Source of the DNA: Myxococcales bacterium
Lineage (GTDB): Bacteria > Myxococcota_A > Polyangia > Palsa-1104 > JAEUJZ01
DNA length: 64,000 bases
Assembly: GCA_016794365.1 (NCBI GenBank)
Contig: JAEUKB010000091.1
Span: 1 to 64,000 of the forward strand
Reading direction: 5' to 3'
Part shown: piece by piece, positions 16,753 to 25,490 of the stretch
Numbering within the stretch: position 1 is the stretch's first letter
How the letters are laid out: each line of letters begins with the position of its first letter
Program-made: the position numbers and the translations under genes
The notes under the pieces: generated by a model
Told to the model about the DNA's origin: nothing
The model's input: only the letters and a program-made list of their open reading frames with translations
The model's database searches: none

Positions 16753-17442
16753 TTAGCGAAGATCGATGATCGGCCAGTCGTAGGAACGTGCGACGAGTCG
16801 AAGGCGCAGATCTGGATTTACCACCGTCGGTCGGCCCACTGCGGCAAGCATTGGATAGTCAGAATAGCTGTCCGAGTACGCCCACGACTTGCCCATGTCG
16901 ATGCCGTGACGGGCTGCGAAGTCGCGCATCAGCGGTGCTTTCGTTGCTCCTCCGACGAATGGAGGACAGAGCTGACCTGTTGCGTAGCCTTTGCTGAACT
17001 CCAGTCGGTTGGCGATGACATCGGTCTTGGGGATGCCGAGGTAACGCGCAAGCGGCCAGACGGTGAAGTCGAGCCCTCCCGAGACAAGCACTTGACGAAC
17101 GCCTGCGCGACGGGACTCTTCGATCAGGTCGGGCGCGCCGGGGAAGATGCTCGGGCGGATGACTTCTTCAAAGAGATCTTCAGCGAGAACAATCAGACGA
17201 TCTTCGGGCTGACCGGCGTAGTAGCGATAGAAAAACTCGTTAAAGAGCTTCCGCGATACCTTGTCCGCGACGACGAAGAACGGAATCGACGCTGCTGTTT
17301 GAAGACCCTTAAGCGCCGAGCGCAGCGGTGTGGGCTGATTCAGCGCGTAGTACGCAAACGAGTTGACGATGTTGGTCTTAATCAGCGTACCGTCCACGTC
17401 GTAAAAGGCTGCCGACGTGGAAAACAAGGGCTTCTCGTGCAT
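16753..17442 (-). CDS. HAD-IB family phosphatase (SerB-like)
   Basis: A 229-residue protein (from the ATG at 17442; in-frame starts at 17454 and 17472 are possible and none has a clear Shine-Dalgarno). Motif I reads AFYDVDGTLIKTN (nucleophile and acid Asp about 15 and 17), motif II lies in VLVSGGLDFTVWPLARYLG, and motif IV in SWAYSDSYSDYPML. This is the HAD-IB pattern found in phosphoserine phosphatase-like and lysophospholipid-associated phosphatases. A long helical cap lies between motifs I and II. Cytoplasmic. Substrate not predictable. It is divergent from the ketopantoate-reductase-like gene. Confidence 0.82.
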   Translation of the reverse strand: MHEKPLFSTSAAFYDVDGTLIKTNIVNSFAYYALNQPTPLRSALKGLQTAASIPFFVVADKVSRKLFNEFFYRYYAGQPEDRLIVLAEDLFEEVIRPSIFPGAPDLIEESRRAGVRQVLVSGGLDFTVWPLARYLGIPKTDVIANRLEFSKGYATGQLCPPFVGGATKAPLMRDFAARHGIDMGKSWAYSDSYSDYPMLAAVGRPTVVNPDLRLRLVARSYDWPIIDLR

Positions 17443-17507
17443 GGCGGGCACCATAGCGCATGCTGAGAGCACCGTCTAGGGCTCGACAAGGACAAGCTTT
17501 TTTCAGG

Positions 17508-17528
17508 TTGGCCTGATTGTTCGGCCAA
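17508..17528. promoter_or_regulatory. Inverted repeat in divergent promoter region
   Basis: TTGGCC and GGCCAA flank a 9-base spacer, between the HAD phosphatase start and the reductase start. It could be an operator for one or both genes; no regulator is identified. Confidence 0.3.
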
Positions 17529-17624
17529 TTTGTGTGCGTTTTCTCGTCGGAGATGCGCTTGAAATGCCGTGTAGGCTGAGGCACACTAGAGCCGCTCACT
17601 CCGACGGAAAAGAGGCAAAACGCG

Positions 17625-18776
17625 ATGGCAAGCGAACCGAAGGTGCTCCTTGTGGGCTGCGGTGGGATCGGTGGGATTACGGCGGCGCAGCTGGCGCGGG
17701 CAGGCTGTGATGTCACGGTTGTGACGGGGAATCCAGAGATCAGCCGAGCGATCGCGACGCATGGCGTTCGGGTTCGCGATCTCGATGGAAAAGACTGGTC
17801 GCAGCGCTTGGCTCAGACGGCAGTGAAGGCCGGAGACTTGTTCAGCCACGGTCGCTACGATGTCTGCTTGGTTGCGACGAAGCTGACGACGCTGACGGAT
17901 GTGCTTTTGGAAGTCCAGCCGCTGCTTTCTCCGTCGGCGCCGATTGTCTGTATGCAAAACGGTCTGCCGGAATCCCACGCGGCGAAGGTGGTCGGAAATC
18001 GCTCGGTGATGGGCTGTGTGGTTGGCTTCGGCGCAACGCTGCTGGAGCCGGGCTTTTCGCAGCGAACCTCGTCGGGAGGCTTGCAGCTCGGTCGCTTGGT
18101 TGCGTACGAAAAAGACACAGAGCTGACGCAGGTTGCGGAGCTGCTCGGGCGCGGCATTCCAACCAAGGTGGTCGAAAATCTACAAGGCGTGCGCTGGAGC
18201 AAGCTGGCGATCAACTGTGCGACGAGCACGCTCGGGGCGATTGGAGGCGATACGCTGGGTCATCTGCTGTCGCATCGATTTGTGCGTCGGATTGTGCTCG
18301 AAGTCTGGCGTGAGCTATGCGCCGTCGCAGAGTGCGAAAGCATTCGTCTGACGAAAGTGGCGGGCACGATTGACATTGCGAAGCTGGCGCTGTCTGACGA
18401 TGACAAGCAGCGATCGGTGGGCTCGCTGCCGCTGCTGCTCAAGCACTCGATCTTGCTGGCGATTGGGCTCAAGTTTCGACGGATGCGCAGCTCGATGGCG
18501 GTTGCGATTGAGCGTGGTCGTAAGCCGGAAATCGACTGGCTCAACGGGGAGATTGTTCGTCGTGGCGCGCAGCACGGTGTCCCGACGCCGCTCAATCGAG
18601 AGCTGGTTTCCGTGGTTCACGACATTGTGGCAAAGCGTGCGCATCCTGGGCTCGATACGCTGTACGGTGTGTACTTGCGACTCACGAGCGGTCAGCTTGG
18701 TAGTCTTCCGACGGGAACGCAGCCTGTGGCCGGGCAGCCAGAAGAGTCGCGCAAGGAACTACACATCGAGCCGTAA
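17625..18776 (+). CDS. Ketopantoate reductase family protein (ApbA/PanE-like)
   Basis: A 383-residue protein. The N-terminus is a Rossmann fold with GCGGIGG and a QMNGL-type segment (CMQNGLPES), and the C-terminal domain has the helical ApbA pattern including VRWSKLAINCATSTLGAIGG (conserved Lys/Asn of the active site). PanE proteins reduce ketopantoate to pantoate with NADPH for pantothenate and CoA synthesis. It is longer than E. coli PanE (about 300), and paralogs in this family act on other 2-oxo acids, so the substrate is not certain. AGAGG lies upstream of the ATG. Convergent with rpsT. Confidence 0.78.
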   Translation: MASEPKVLLVGCGGIGGITAAQLARAGCDVTVVTGNPEISRAIATHGVRVRDLDGKDWSQRLAQTAVKAGDLFSHGRYDVCLVATKLTTLTDVLLEVQPLLSPSAPIVCMQNGLPESHAAKVVGNRSVMGCVVGFGATLLEPGFSQRTSSGGLQLGRLVAYEKDTELTQVAELLGRGIPTKVVENLQGVRWSKLAINCATSTLGAIGGDTLGHLLSHRFVRRIVLEVWRELCAVAECESIRLTKVAGTIDIAKLALSDDDKQRSVGSLPLLLKHSILLAIGLKFRRMRSSMAVAIERGRKPEIDWLNGEIVRRGAQHGVPTPLNRELVSVVHDIVAKRAHPGLDTLYGVYLRLTSGQLGSLPTGTQPVAGQPEESRKELHIEP

Positions 18777-18838
18777 GCAATACGCTCGGTGCTGTCTCGA
18801 GTTGTAACGGATTGAATGAGGGAGAGTCAGGGACGGGA

Positions 18839-18859
18839 GCGACGGACGATTTCCGTCGC
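18839..18859. terminator. Hairpin between convergent genes, probable terminator
   Basis: GCGACGGA and TCCGTCGC form a perfect 8-bp stem around a 5-base loop, just after the end of rpsT (minus strand) and 62 bp after the reductase gene. No long T-run on either side. Confidence 0.4.
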
Positions 18860-18867
18860 GTAGCGGA

Positions 18868-19377
18868 CTAGGCCTTCTTCGGACGAGCGGCCTTCGGGGC
18901 GGCCTTGTCGTCAGCCTTCTTGGCTGGCGCTTTGGCTTCGACTTTGGCTGGCGCTTTGACTTCGGCAGCCTTGGCGGGAGCCTTCGTCTCGGCTTTCACC
19001 GGCGCTTTGGCTTCGGCCTTGGCGGGAGCTTTCGTATCGGCGGCTTTGGCTGGAGCCTTGTGCTTCACAGCCTTCTTCGGGGTCGCCGAGGAGCCGGACT
19101 TGCGATCAACCGCTGCTTTGTTCAGCGCCAGCGTCAGTCGCGAGATCTTACGAGACGCAGTCCGCTTGTGAATGACACCCTTTGCGGCGGCGCGAGCGAG
19201 CTGACGCAGGGCCGCGAGCACGGTTTCCTGAAGCTCTTCGGTGCTGGCTTTGCCGCTGGCCAGGGTGGTGCGCGCACGCTTGACTCGGGTGCGCATCGGT
19301 ACGAGGTGCTGCAAATTGCGGGCGCGGCGCTTGATGCGCTGACGGTTGCGTTTTTCTGCTGACTGGACGTTTGCCAA
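18868..19377 (-). CDS. rpsT: 30S ribosomal protein S20 with long Ala/Lys/Pro tail
   Basis: A 169-residue protein. Residues 1 to about 88 match S20: MANVQSAEKRNRQRIKRRARN at the start, then RTRVKRARTTL, and AAAKGVIHKRTASRKISRLTLALN at the end. It binds 16S rRNA in the small subunit. The start is TTG at 19377, supported by GGAGG 5 bases upstream; an in-frame ATG-type start upstream at 19434 would add 19 unlikely residues. Ordinary S20 is 85-90 residues; here about 80 extra residues form KAPAKAEAKAPVKAETK-like repeats. Such tails occur on other proteins of this genome. A promoter is visible upstream. Confidence 0.93.
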   Translation of the reverse strand: MANVQSAEKRNRQRIKRRARNLQHLVPMRTRVKRARTTLASGKASTEELQETVLAALRQLARAAAKGVIHKRTASRKISRLTLALNKAAVDRKSGSSATPKKAVKHKAPAKAADTKAPAKAEAKAPVKAETKAPAKAAEVKAPAKVEAKAPAKKADDKAAPKAARPKKA

Positions 19378-19415
19378 GGGATCCTCCAAACACTTCTTTG
19401 CAAAAGCTGTCGGTA

Positions 19416-19445
19416 TCTTTAGTGTTTCCCTCAAAGTAGTGTCAA
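19416..19445 (-). promoter_or_regulatory. Sigma-70-type promoter for rpsT
   Basis: On the minus strand TTGACA (19440-19445) and TAAAGA (19416-19421) are 18 bases apart, about 40 bases upstream of the TTG start codon. Confidence 0.55.
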
Positions 19446-19539
19446 GAAACTTCGCTTGCTTGGGGGCGCTCCTTCTTTGGCGAACCGGCGTAGATGCTGC
19501 TACGGTTTGCGGCTCATGCAGGACGCGAGGAGAGCGAAC

Positions 19540-22002
19540 ATGGCGACGCGCAAGCTCATCTTGGCGGAAAAGCCGCAGGTCGCACGAGATCTGGCCAAGG
19601 TCTTGGGTGTATCAGGTCGCAGCGACGGTGCGCTGACCAGCGATCGCTATGTGATTACCTGGTGCATCGGCCACTTGGTGGAGCTGTGTGAGCCGCACGA
19701 ATACGATGCAGCGTGGAAGCCGTGGCGACTGGATCGTCTGCCGATGCTGCCGAAGCCGTTCAAGCTGCGTCCCATTCGCACGTCTTGGAAGCAGTGGAAG
19801 GTGGTTCGAGCGCTGCTTTCCGATCGCTCGTTTTCTGCGGTGGTCAACGCTTGCGATGCAGGGCGCGAAGGTGAGCTGATTTTCCGTCTGTGTTACGAGC
19901 TTTCGGGCTGTCGTCTGCCGATCGAGCGTTTGTGGATTTCGTCGCTGACAGAGCAAGCGATCTCGCAGGGAATGGCGCAGCTTCAGCCGGGACGCGCGTT
20001 TGACGATCTGGCTCGGGCGGCGCGCTGTCGTTCGGAAGCGGACTGGCTGGTGGGAATGAATGCGACACGCGCTGTGACGGTGTGGCGACGAGGAGAGCAG
20101 AGCGTGCTGTGTTCGCTTGGACGCGTGCAGACTCCGACGCTGGGAATCCTGACGCAGCGCGAGCATCAGATCCGATCTTTTACGCCATGTGACTACTTTG
20201 AAGTGGAAGCGCAGCTTCGGCCCGTCGCAAACAGTGAATCCGCACTGGTGTTTTCGGCGCTGTGGCAGCACGGAAAGCATCGGCGACTGGCTAAGCGCAC
20301 GCTGGCGGATACGCTGCTTGCGCGCGATGAGCCTGCGCCGATCGTGGTCGATTCCGTCGAAGAAAAGAAGCTGAAGGAGCCGCCGCCGCTGCTGTTTGAT
20401 CTGACATCGCTCCAGCGGACCTGTAACCGTCGGTTTGGCTGGTCGGCACAGCACACGCTCAGCGAGGCGCAGCGACTGTATGAAGAGCACAAACTGATCA
20501 GCTATCCTCGGACGGATTCACGCTACTTGGGTCGCGACGTGATCTCGCTGTTGCCGAAGCTGTTTGCGGCGGTGGGAACTGCGAAAGCGTACGCGAGCTT
20601 TGCCAATCGACTGGGTGATGTCTCGCCACCGCGTCGGGTGTTTCAAGATCAGCGAGTCACGGATCATCACGCGATCATTCCGACGACGACGACGCTGACG
20701 GATGCTCGACTGGCAGCGCTGAGCACCGATCAGCGCAAGCTGCATGACTTGGTGGTGCGACGCTTTTTGGGGGTGTTCTATCCCGACGCAGAGTTTGCTC
20801 AGACGACGGTGATGGTGCGGGTTGATGCGCAAGGAAGTGGTGCCAGCGTCGAACCAGCTGTGGATTCCGACGGACGACTTTCGGTCCTTCCAGCGCCTCC
20901 CGATCGGTATGTGGCTCAAGGCAAGCAGCGTATCGTCGCTGGCTGGCAAGAAGTCGCTGGATTTTCCGGAGAGTCAGACGGAAAGCGCTGGCCAAGTGGC
21001 GACGATGTAGAGGGCACAGACGATGACGATGCACTGCGCAGTCAACCGCTGCCTCGTCTGCAAAAAGGCGATCGTCTGTTGGGAACATTTTCGGTGCTGG
21101 CGAAGCAGACGCGGCCTCCGCCTCGATATAGTGATGCGTCGCTGTTGTCCGCGATGGAGAGCGCCGGAAAGCAACTGAGCGACGAAGCGCTGAGACGTGC
21201 GATGAAGGACGCGGGCTTGGGAACTCCGGCGACGCGCGCAGCGGTGATCGAGACCTTGATCGCTCGTCGCTACGTCGAGCGTCGTGGCAAGCAACTCTGG
21301 CCGACGGCGCTTGGTATGGACTTGATCGACAAGCTGCCGGAGTCGAGCTTGGCGTCGGCAGAGCTGACTGGACAGTGGGAAGCTCGACTGAATCGGATGG
21401 CGCGCGGGGAAGACTCTACGCCCGAGTTTATGGCCAGCATCGTCGCGTATGTGGAACAGCTGATTTCCAAGGTCCGTGCCGCGCCGGTTCCGGCGGCGAT
21501 CGCGGTGGACACGGTGCGGACGCCGTCTGCTCGGGAGTCTGTTTCTTCGCGACGATCAGGCTCGGTTCGTCGAGGTCGAACCCAGCGATCTGAACAGCGC
21601 ACGGAACCTCGTGAATCGTCTGCAAAGCGACCGTCGGTACAAACGGGGGAAAGAAGCCGCGCGTCGAGACAAGCGACCAAGCCAAAGCGGATGCGATCGC
21701 AGCCAGATCGTCCAGCGCCCGGTTCGCGCGTCGAGCCAGCGCTTCTTTGTCCTCGCTGTCAGTTGGTGCCAATGATCTGGGGTCGAAGTGCGTGGGGCTG
21801 CTCGGATTATCGAGGCTGTCGGCTGGTCATTCCGTTTGCGATCGAGGGCATCACGCTGACGGAAAAGAACCTGGCGACGCTGGTGACTTCAAACAAAGTG
21901 CAGCTTCAGCGACAAGGATCGCGACGGACGATTCGTCTGGCTCCGCGTGAAGAGCCAGCGGTACGAATCGACGGTGAAGTGGGGATTACTGCGCGTCCCT
22001 GA
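19540..22002 (+). CDS. topB: DNA topoisomerase III (type IA)
   Basis: An 820-residue protein. The toprim region shows LAEKPQVARDLAKVLG and DAGREGELIFR (catalytic Glu and Asp), and the active-site tyrosine lies in LISYPRTDSRYLG. The N-terminal spacing, with ITWCIGHLVEL, is of TopB rather than TopA. It relaxes and decatenates single-stranded-DNA-containing substrates through a 5'-phosphotyrosine link. The C-terminus is basic (RRGRTQRSEQRTEPRESSAKR) and ends in a Cys4 zinc ribbon, CPRCQLVPM ... WGCSDYRGC. The ATG at 19540 has GAGGAGAG upstream; the frame is open 84 bp earlier without support. TopB often works with RecQ, which is also in this window (25.5 kb), although not in the same operon. Confidence 0.93.
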   Translation: MATRKLILAEKPQVARDLAKVLGVSGRSDGALTSDRYVITWCIGHLVELCEPHEYDAAWKPWRLDRLPMLPKPFKLRPIRTSWKQWKVVRALLSDRSFSAVVNACDAGREGELIFRLCYELSGCRLPIERLWISSLTEQAISQGMAQLQPGRAFDDLARAARCRSEADWLVGMNATRAVTVWRRGEQSVLCSLGRVQTPTLGILTQREHQIRSFTPCDYFEVEAQLRPVANSESALVFSALWQHGKHRRLAKRTLADTLLARDEPAPIVVDSVEEKKLKEPPPLLFDLTSLQRTCNRRFGWSAQHTLSEAQRLYEEHKLISYPRTDSRYLGRDVISLLPKLFAAVGTAKAYASFANRLGDVSPPRRVFQDQRVTDHHAIIPTTTTLTDARLAALSTDQRKLHDLVVRRFLGVFYPDAEFAQTTVMVRVDAQGSGASVEPAVDSDGRLSVLPAPPDRYVAQGKQRIVAGWQEVAGFSGESDGKRWPSGDDVEGTDDDDALRSQPLPRLQKGDRLLGTFSVLAKQTRPPPRYSDASLLSAMESAGKQLSDEALRRAMKDAGLGTPATRAAVIETLIARRYVERRGKQLWPTALGMDLIDKLPESSLASAELTGQWEARLNRMARGEDSTPEFMASIVAYVEQLISKVRAAPVPAAIAVDTVRTPSARESVSSRRSGSVRRGRTQRSEQRTEPRESSAKRPSVQTGERSRASRQATKPKRMRSQPDRPAPGSRVEPALLCPRCQLVPMIWGRSAWGCSDYRGCRLVIPFAIEGITLTEKNLATLVTSNKVQLQRQGSRRTIRLAPREEPAVRIDGEVGITARP

Positions 22003-22663
22003 GGAACGGGAAGGTGCTGGTCGAAGGAACGCCGTCTGGATCTTGGCCAACACCGTCGGAAACGGTTGCAGTGCCACCTACCAGCAAGCTGTAGGTCTGA
22101 TCGACGGCATCAATCGCCGGAGATCGTCCACCGCAGTCATCTACCGTCGGTACGTTGAGGAACTTCAGCTCAACGGCCATGTATCTGACGCAGGCGCTCT
22201 TGCTGGTATCAACCCAGAGTCGATCGTCGGTGAACAGATCGCCGAGCTTGGCGTATCGGGTCTGCGACACTGCGGCATCTGCGCCCGCTTGGTTGCCGCA
22301 GGTTGCATCGAGGCTGTCCCACACGCCGAGGTTGCTCTGGATGTACGGCTGGTTCGAGTACGGCGTCCAGCCTCTCATCGGTACAGCGCCGTTGTAGATG
22401 TCCTTGGTCTCGTCGGGATACTTGACGTCCTTGGCCAGACCAAACGGATTGACCAGCATGGTGCTGACGAGAGGACGACCGACGCGATCGTACTGGATCG
22501 AATCGGCCAGCGGACGACCTGGAATGAAGGTGCTGCCGCTGTCTACTCCGCCGAGGTCGAACACTTCAAAGGGAACAGCCTCGAAGTTGAGGCCGGTTTT
22601 GTCACAGCCGCTGCTGGAAACGCCAGCGAGCAGCATCACGGAAACAAGGATGTTCTTCGTCAT
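21986..22663 (-). CDS. Lipoprotein linked to a DUF4331 protein
   Basis: A 225-residue protein with a lipoprotein signal ending LLAGVSSSGC. The ATG at 22663 is preceded by TGAGG. It lies 8 bp after the DUF4331 gene and is presumably cotranscribed with it. No catalytic motif is seen; the mature part holds three Cys and proline/aspartate-rich loops (DSGSTFIPGRPLADSIQYDRVGRP). In other bacteria DUF4331 proteins are often next to similar partner lipoproteins. Its 3' end overlaps topB by 17 bp, convergently. Confidence 0.75.
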   Translation of the reverse strand: MTKNILVSVMLLAGVSSSGCDKTGLNFEAVPFEVFDLGGVDSGSTFIPGRPLADSIQYDRVGRPLVSTMLVNPFGLAKDVKYPDETKDIYNGAVPMRGWTPYSNQPYIQSNLGVWDSLDATCGNQAGADAAVSQTRYAKLGDLFTDDRLWVDTSKSACVRYMAVELKFLNVPTVDDCGGRSPAIDAVDQTYSLLVGGTATVSDGVGQDPDGVPSTSTFPFLRDAQ

Positions 22664-22671
22664 GGCTGGCC

Positions 22672-23436
22672 TCACTTGGGAATCCGCTTCTTGGTGCTTG
22701 CCCACACGCCGACCAGAGACTTCGAGTTGTTTGAAGTCAGGTAGGCGCGGTCCACCGAGACAACAATCGCGAGCACGTTCTGTTTGGTAAACGCATCGCT
22801 GTTGCCGGTGGCGAGTCCGGCTCGCAACGTGGTTGCATTAAAGCCAACGCCCGAGGTCGCACACTGCGCCGTGTCGCGATTCCAGCCGTTGATACCGGCC
22901 TTGATCGTCGTGACGGTCGAGTTGAACGCGGTCTTGTTAAAGAACGCAGGATCGTTGGCGATGCCGGTCCACACGCGCAGCTTGCCGGTGCGGCTCAAGA
23001 TCGATCCCTTGGTCGTCGTCGTCGAGGTGGTGCCTTTGACGTACTCGTCGTCGCCGCCCCAGCACTCAAAGGTCTGCGTGCCGATGGGCGTTGCGTCGTT
23101 GAATGCACAGACGATGGAAAGCTCGGGAATTCCGTCGCTCTTTTCCGACAGGGTGCCCTTGGCGATGGTGTGGAAGGTGTAGAGCGTGTCTTTGTCGAAT
23201 GCCGAGGTCGCCTTCGGAGCATTCGGCTGAACGGTCATCACCATGAACACGCGCGGCGAGTTGTTGACTTCATCGACGCCCATCCACGAATACAAGTCGG
23301 CGATGTCACGGGCGGTGTTGTTGAGCGGCGGTGTCACCGTATTCGATCCGTCCGCGTGGTCGCTGGCCACTGCGAGCGGTGTAAACGCACCGCTTGCGGC
23401 CAAAGCAAGGGCAAGTGCCCACGTCTTCGCGCTCAT
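22672..23436 (-). CDS. DUF4331 family exported protein
   Basis: A 254-residue protein with a signal peptide (TWALALALAASGAFTPLAVA) followed by the family start ASDHADGSNTV and NTARDIADLYSWM. DUF4331 proteins are exported, calcium-binding-like proteins of unknown function found widely in Proteobacteria and Myxococcota, often near oxidative or metal stress genes. The ATG at 23436 has AGGAGA upstream; the frame is open 150 bp earlier but without a ribosome site. It is the first gene of a two-gene operon with the following lipoprotein. Confidence 0.85.
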   Translation of the reverse strand: MSAKTWALALALAASGAFTPLAVASDHADGSNTVTPPLNNTARDIADLYSWMGVDEVNNSPRVFMVMTVQPNAPKATSAFDKDTLYTFHTIAKGTLSEKSDGIPELSIVCAFNDATPIGTQTFECWGGDDEYVKGTTSTTTTKGSILSRTGKLRVWTGIANDPAFFNKTAFNSTVTTIKAGINGWNRDTAQCATSGVGFNATTLRAGLATGNSDAFTKQNVLAIVVSVDRAYLTSNNSKSLVGVWASTKKRIPK

Positions 23437-23744
23437 GCTGGGTCTCCTGTCTAAAGTCTCGTCGGCTAGGTCGAAAGCAGACTTAGGTCCGATCAGCTTA
23501 ACACAGGGACATCTTCGGAAAGAAGTCGTTTCCTCGTCATGCGTGGCGGGATACATGACGCGCTGGATGACGCGCTCGGTGCACAAAAAAGCAGCAACTT
23601 GCGCGGCTTTGGCTTACATAAGCGTGCGAAATCTCTCTTTTTTCAGGCAGCGGTTTGGATAGGCTTGCTGCGAACTCGGCCTGCGCCATGGGCTGATGCA
23701 AGCGCTTTCTCCGCTTACTTGCCTTCACCGTAAAGGAGTGTCTT
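23437..23744. other. Divergent intergenic region, no gene seen
   Basis: A 308-bp gap between the DUF4331 operon (minus) and the M4 protease (plus). It must hold both promoters, but I see no box close to consensus. AAGGAG lies 7 bases before the protease ATG. A T-rich stretch (23637-23643) is present, with no clear hairpin. Confidence 0.5.
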
Positions 23745-25484
23745 ATGACTCAGCGTCGTTCGTCTTTTGCTTCCGTCGCGTCGGTTTCTGTGTCGGAGCC
23801 GATCACCGCTCGCTCGGTGCGTCGTGGTTCGTTGGCTGGCACGCTGCTGGCGCTTACCACGCTGTCGCTTGTTGCCGCTGGGTGTGGTCAACCGGAAGAG
23901 ACTTGGATCCACAACCAAGGTGGATCGTATGCGCCGCTTGGCTTTGGCGAAGCGCAGGTTCACGCAGATGGCACACCCAGCTTTCTCTCGGGTGAGATGG
24001 CCTCTTCGGGTCGCATCAGCTCGGCTGCGGATGCGGTGACGCTGCTGACCAAAGGCTCGCTGGCTGCCAGCTATCGACTGGCGAAAGATTCGACGCTGAG
24101 CCTTGTGTCGGACGGCAGCGATGAGCAAGGCAACCGCTACATCAAGCTCCAGCAGCAGCACGCCGGGATGCCAGTTGTGGGTCGTCAGGTGGTGGTTCAG
24201 CTGGGCAAAGATGGCTTGGTCGAAGGCGTGCTCGGACACCTTGAGCCCGAGCTGACGCTGACGGAGACGGCTGTGTTGTCAAGTGCAGAAGCGATCACCA
24301 AGGCGCTTCAATCGCGTGGGCCGGGTCGCGCAGTGACAGAGCCGGTCCTGTCGGTGTACATCGATCGCGCGGGCAACCCGAAGCTGGTGTACGACGCGCG
24401 CGTCGATTATCGGTCGGCCAAAGGTCGTCAGTTTGTGAAGATGTACGTCAGCGCAGTGGACGGTCAGGTATTTGCCGAACACTCGCTGGTCTACACCGCG
24501 CTCAACCGCGAGATTTACGACCTGAAGAAGGTCTGCCTCAAGGATGGCTCGGAGCTTCCGGGCACGCTGCTCACCAAAGAAGGTGGCACCACCACCGACG
24601 CTGCGGGTACGCGCGCTTACCAGCACAGCGGCAACGTCTACTGGTTCTATAATAAGCTGTTTGGCCGCGACTCGTACGATGGCAAAGGCGGGCTGCTGAT
24701 GTCGAGCATCCACGCCACCTTCGATACCGGCATGGGCTGCAGCGGTGAAAACGCAGCCTGGATTCCCGATCCGTTTAACCAAATGGTGTACGGCGACGGC
24801 GGGCTGTTCGGTCTGACGCTCAAGGATCTGACCTTGGGATACGACGTGGCCGCGCACGAGATGACCCACGCTGTGACCTCGATCACCTCGAATCTCGAAT
24901 ACTTGGACGAGCCGGGCGCGCTCAACGAAGCGATGTCCGATATCATGGGGGCGGCTTCCGAGGTGTGGGTAAACTCCGGGGGCAGCTCCAGCGGCAACCC
25001 AGCGACCTGGACCGTATCGGCCAACACTTGGAAGATCGGCGAAGACGTGGCGGGGCTTTTGTTCGGTTCGCTCGGTGCGCTGCGTCTGATGAACGAGCCA
25101 ACCAAGGACGGCATGAGCAAGGACTACTACCCAGAGCGCAACATGCCCGGCTCGGGTGACAATGGCGGCGTTCATACCAACTCCGGCATCGGCAACCTGG
25201 CGTTCTACTTGCTGTCGGCTGGCGGCAAGCACCCGCGCGCAAAGACCACCACCGAGGTCAAGGCCATCGGCATCGAAAAGGCCGCGCGCATCTTCCACTT
25301 GGCAAACACCCAGCTCTTTACAACGAAGACGCAGTTCCAGGATGCTCGTTACGCGACGGCCAAGGCGGCAGAGCTGCTCTATGGTCGCTGCGGAACCGAG
25401 TGGCAGAACGTCCACCGCGCCTGGGATGCCGTTGCTGTGCCGGGCGACTGGTCGCTGTGTGTGCGTCCTCGCGGCGGCTTCTAA
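23745..25484 (+). CDS. Thermolysin-like M4 metalloprotease, lipoprotein
   Basis: A 579-residue protein with a strong Shine-Dalgarno (AAAGGAG). The N-terminus has a long positively charged stretch and a lipobox (LSLVAAGC). Residues about 75-260 look like FTP and PepSY inhibitory propeptide domains (SAEAITKALQSRGPG, VYDARVDYRS). The catalytic domain carries the zinc site HEMTHAVT, with the third ligand glutamate in GALNEAMSDIMG, and DNGGVHTNSGIGN, which has the active-site His. It is an exported, autoprocessed endopeptidase. The downstream recQ gene starts 6 bp after the stop and may be read from the same transcript by readthrough. Confidence 0.93.
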   Translation: MTQRRSSFASVASVSVSEPITARSVRRGSLAGTLLALTTLSLVAAGCGQPEETWIHNQGGSYAPLGFGEAQVHADGTPSFLSGEMASSGRISSAADAVTLLTKGSLAASYRLAKDSTLSLVSDGSDEQGNRYIKLQQQHAGMPVVGRQVVVQLGKDGLVEGVLGHLEPELTLTETAVLSSAEAITKALQSRGPGRAVTEPVLSVYIDRAGNPKLVYDARVDYRSAKGRQFVKMYVSAVDGQVFAEHSLVYTALNREIYDLKKVCLKDGSELPGTLLTKEGGTTTDAAGTRAYQHSGNVYWFYNKLFGRDSYDGKGGLLMSSIHATFDTGMGCSGENAAWIPDPFNQMVYGDGGLFGLTLKDLTLGYDVAAHEMTHAVTSITSNLEYLDEPGALNEAMSDIMGAASEVWVNSGGSSSGNPATWTVSANTWKIGEDVAGLLFGSLGALRLMNEPTKDGMSKDYYPERNMPGSGDNGGVHTNSGIGNLAFYLLSAGGKHPRAKTTTEVKAIGIEKAARIFHLANTQLFTTKTQFQDARYATAKAAELLYGRCGTEWQNVHRAWDAVAVPGDWSLCVRPRGGF

Positions 25485-25490
25485 GGAACC

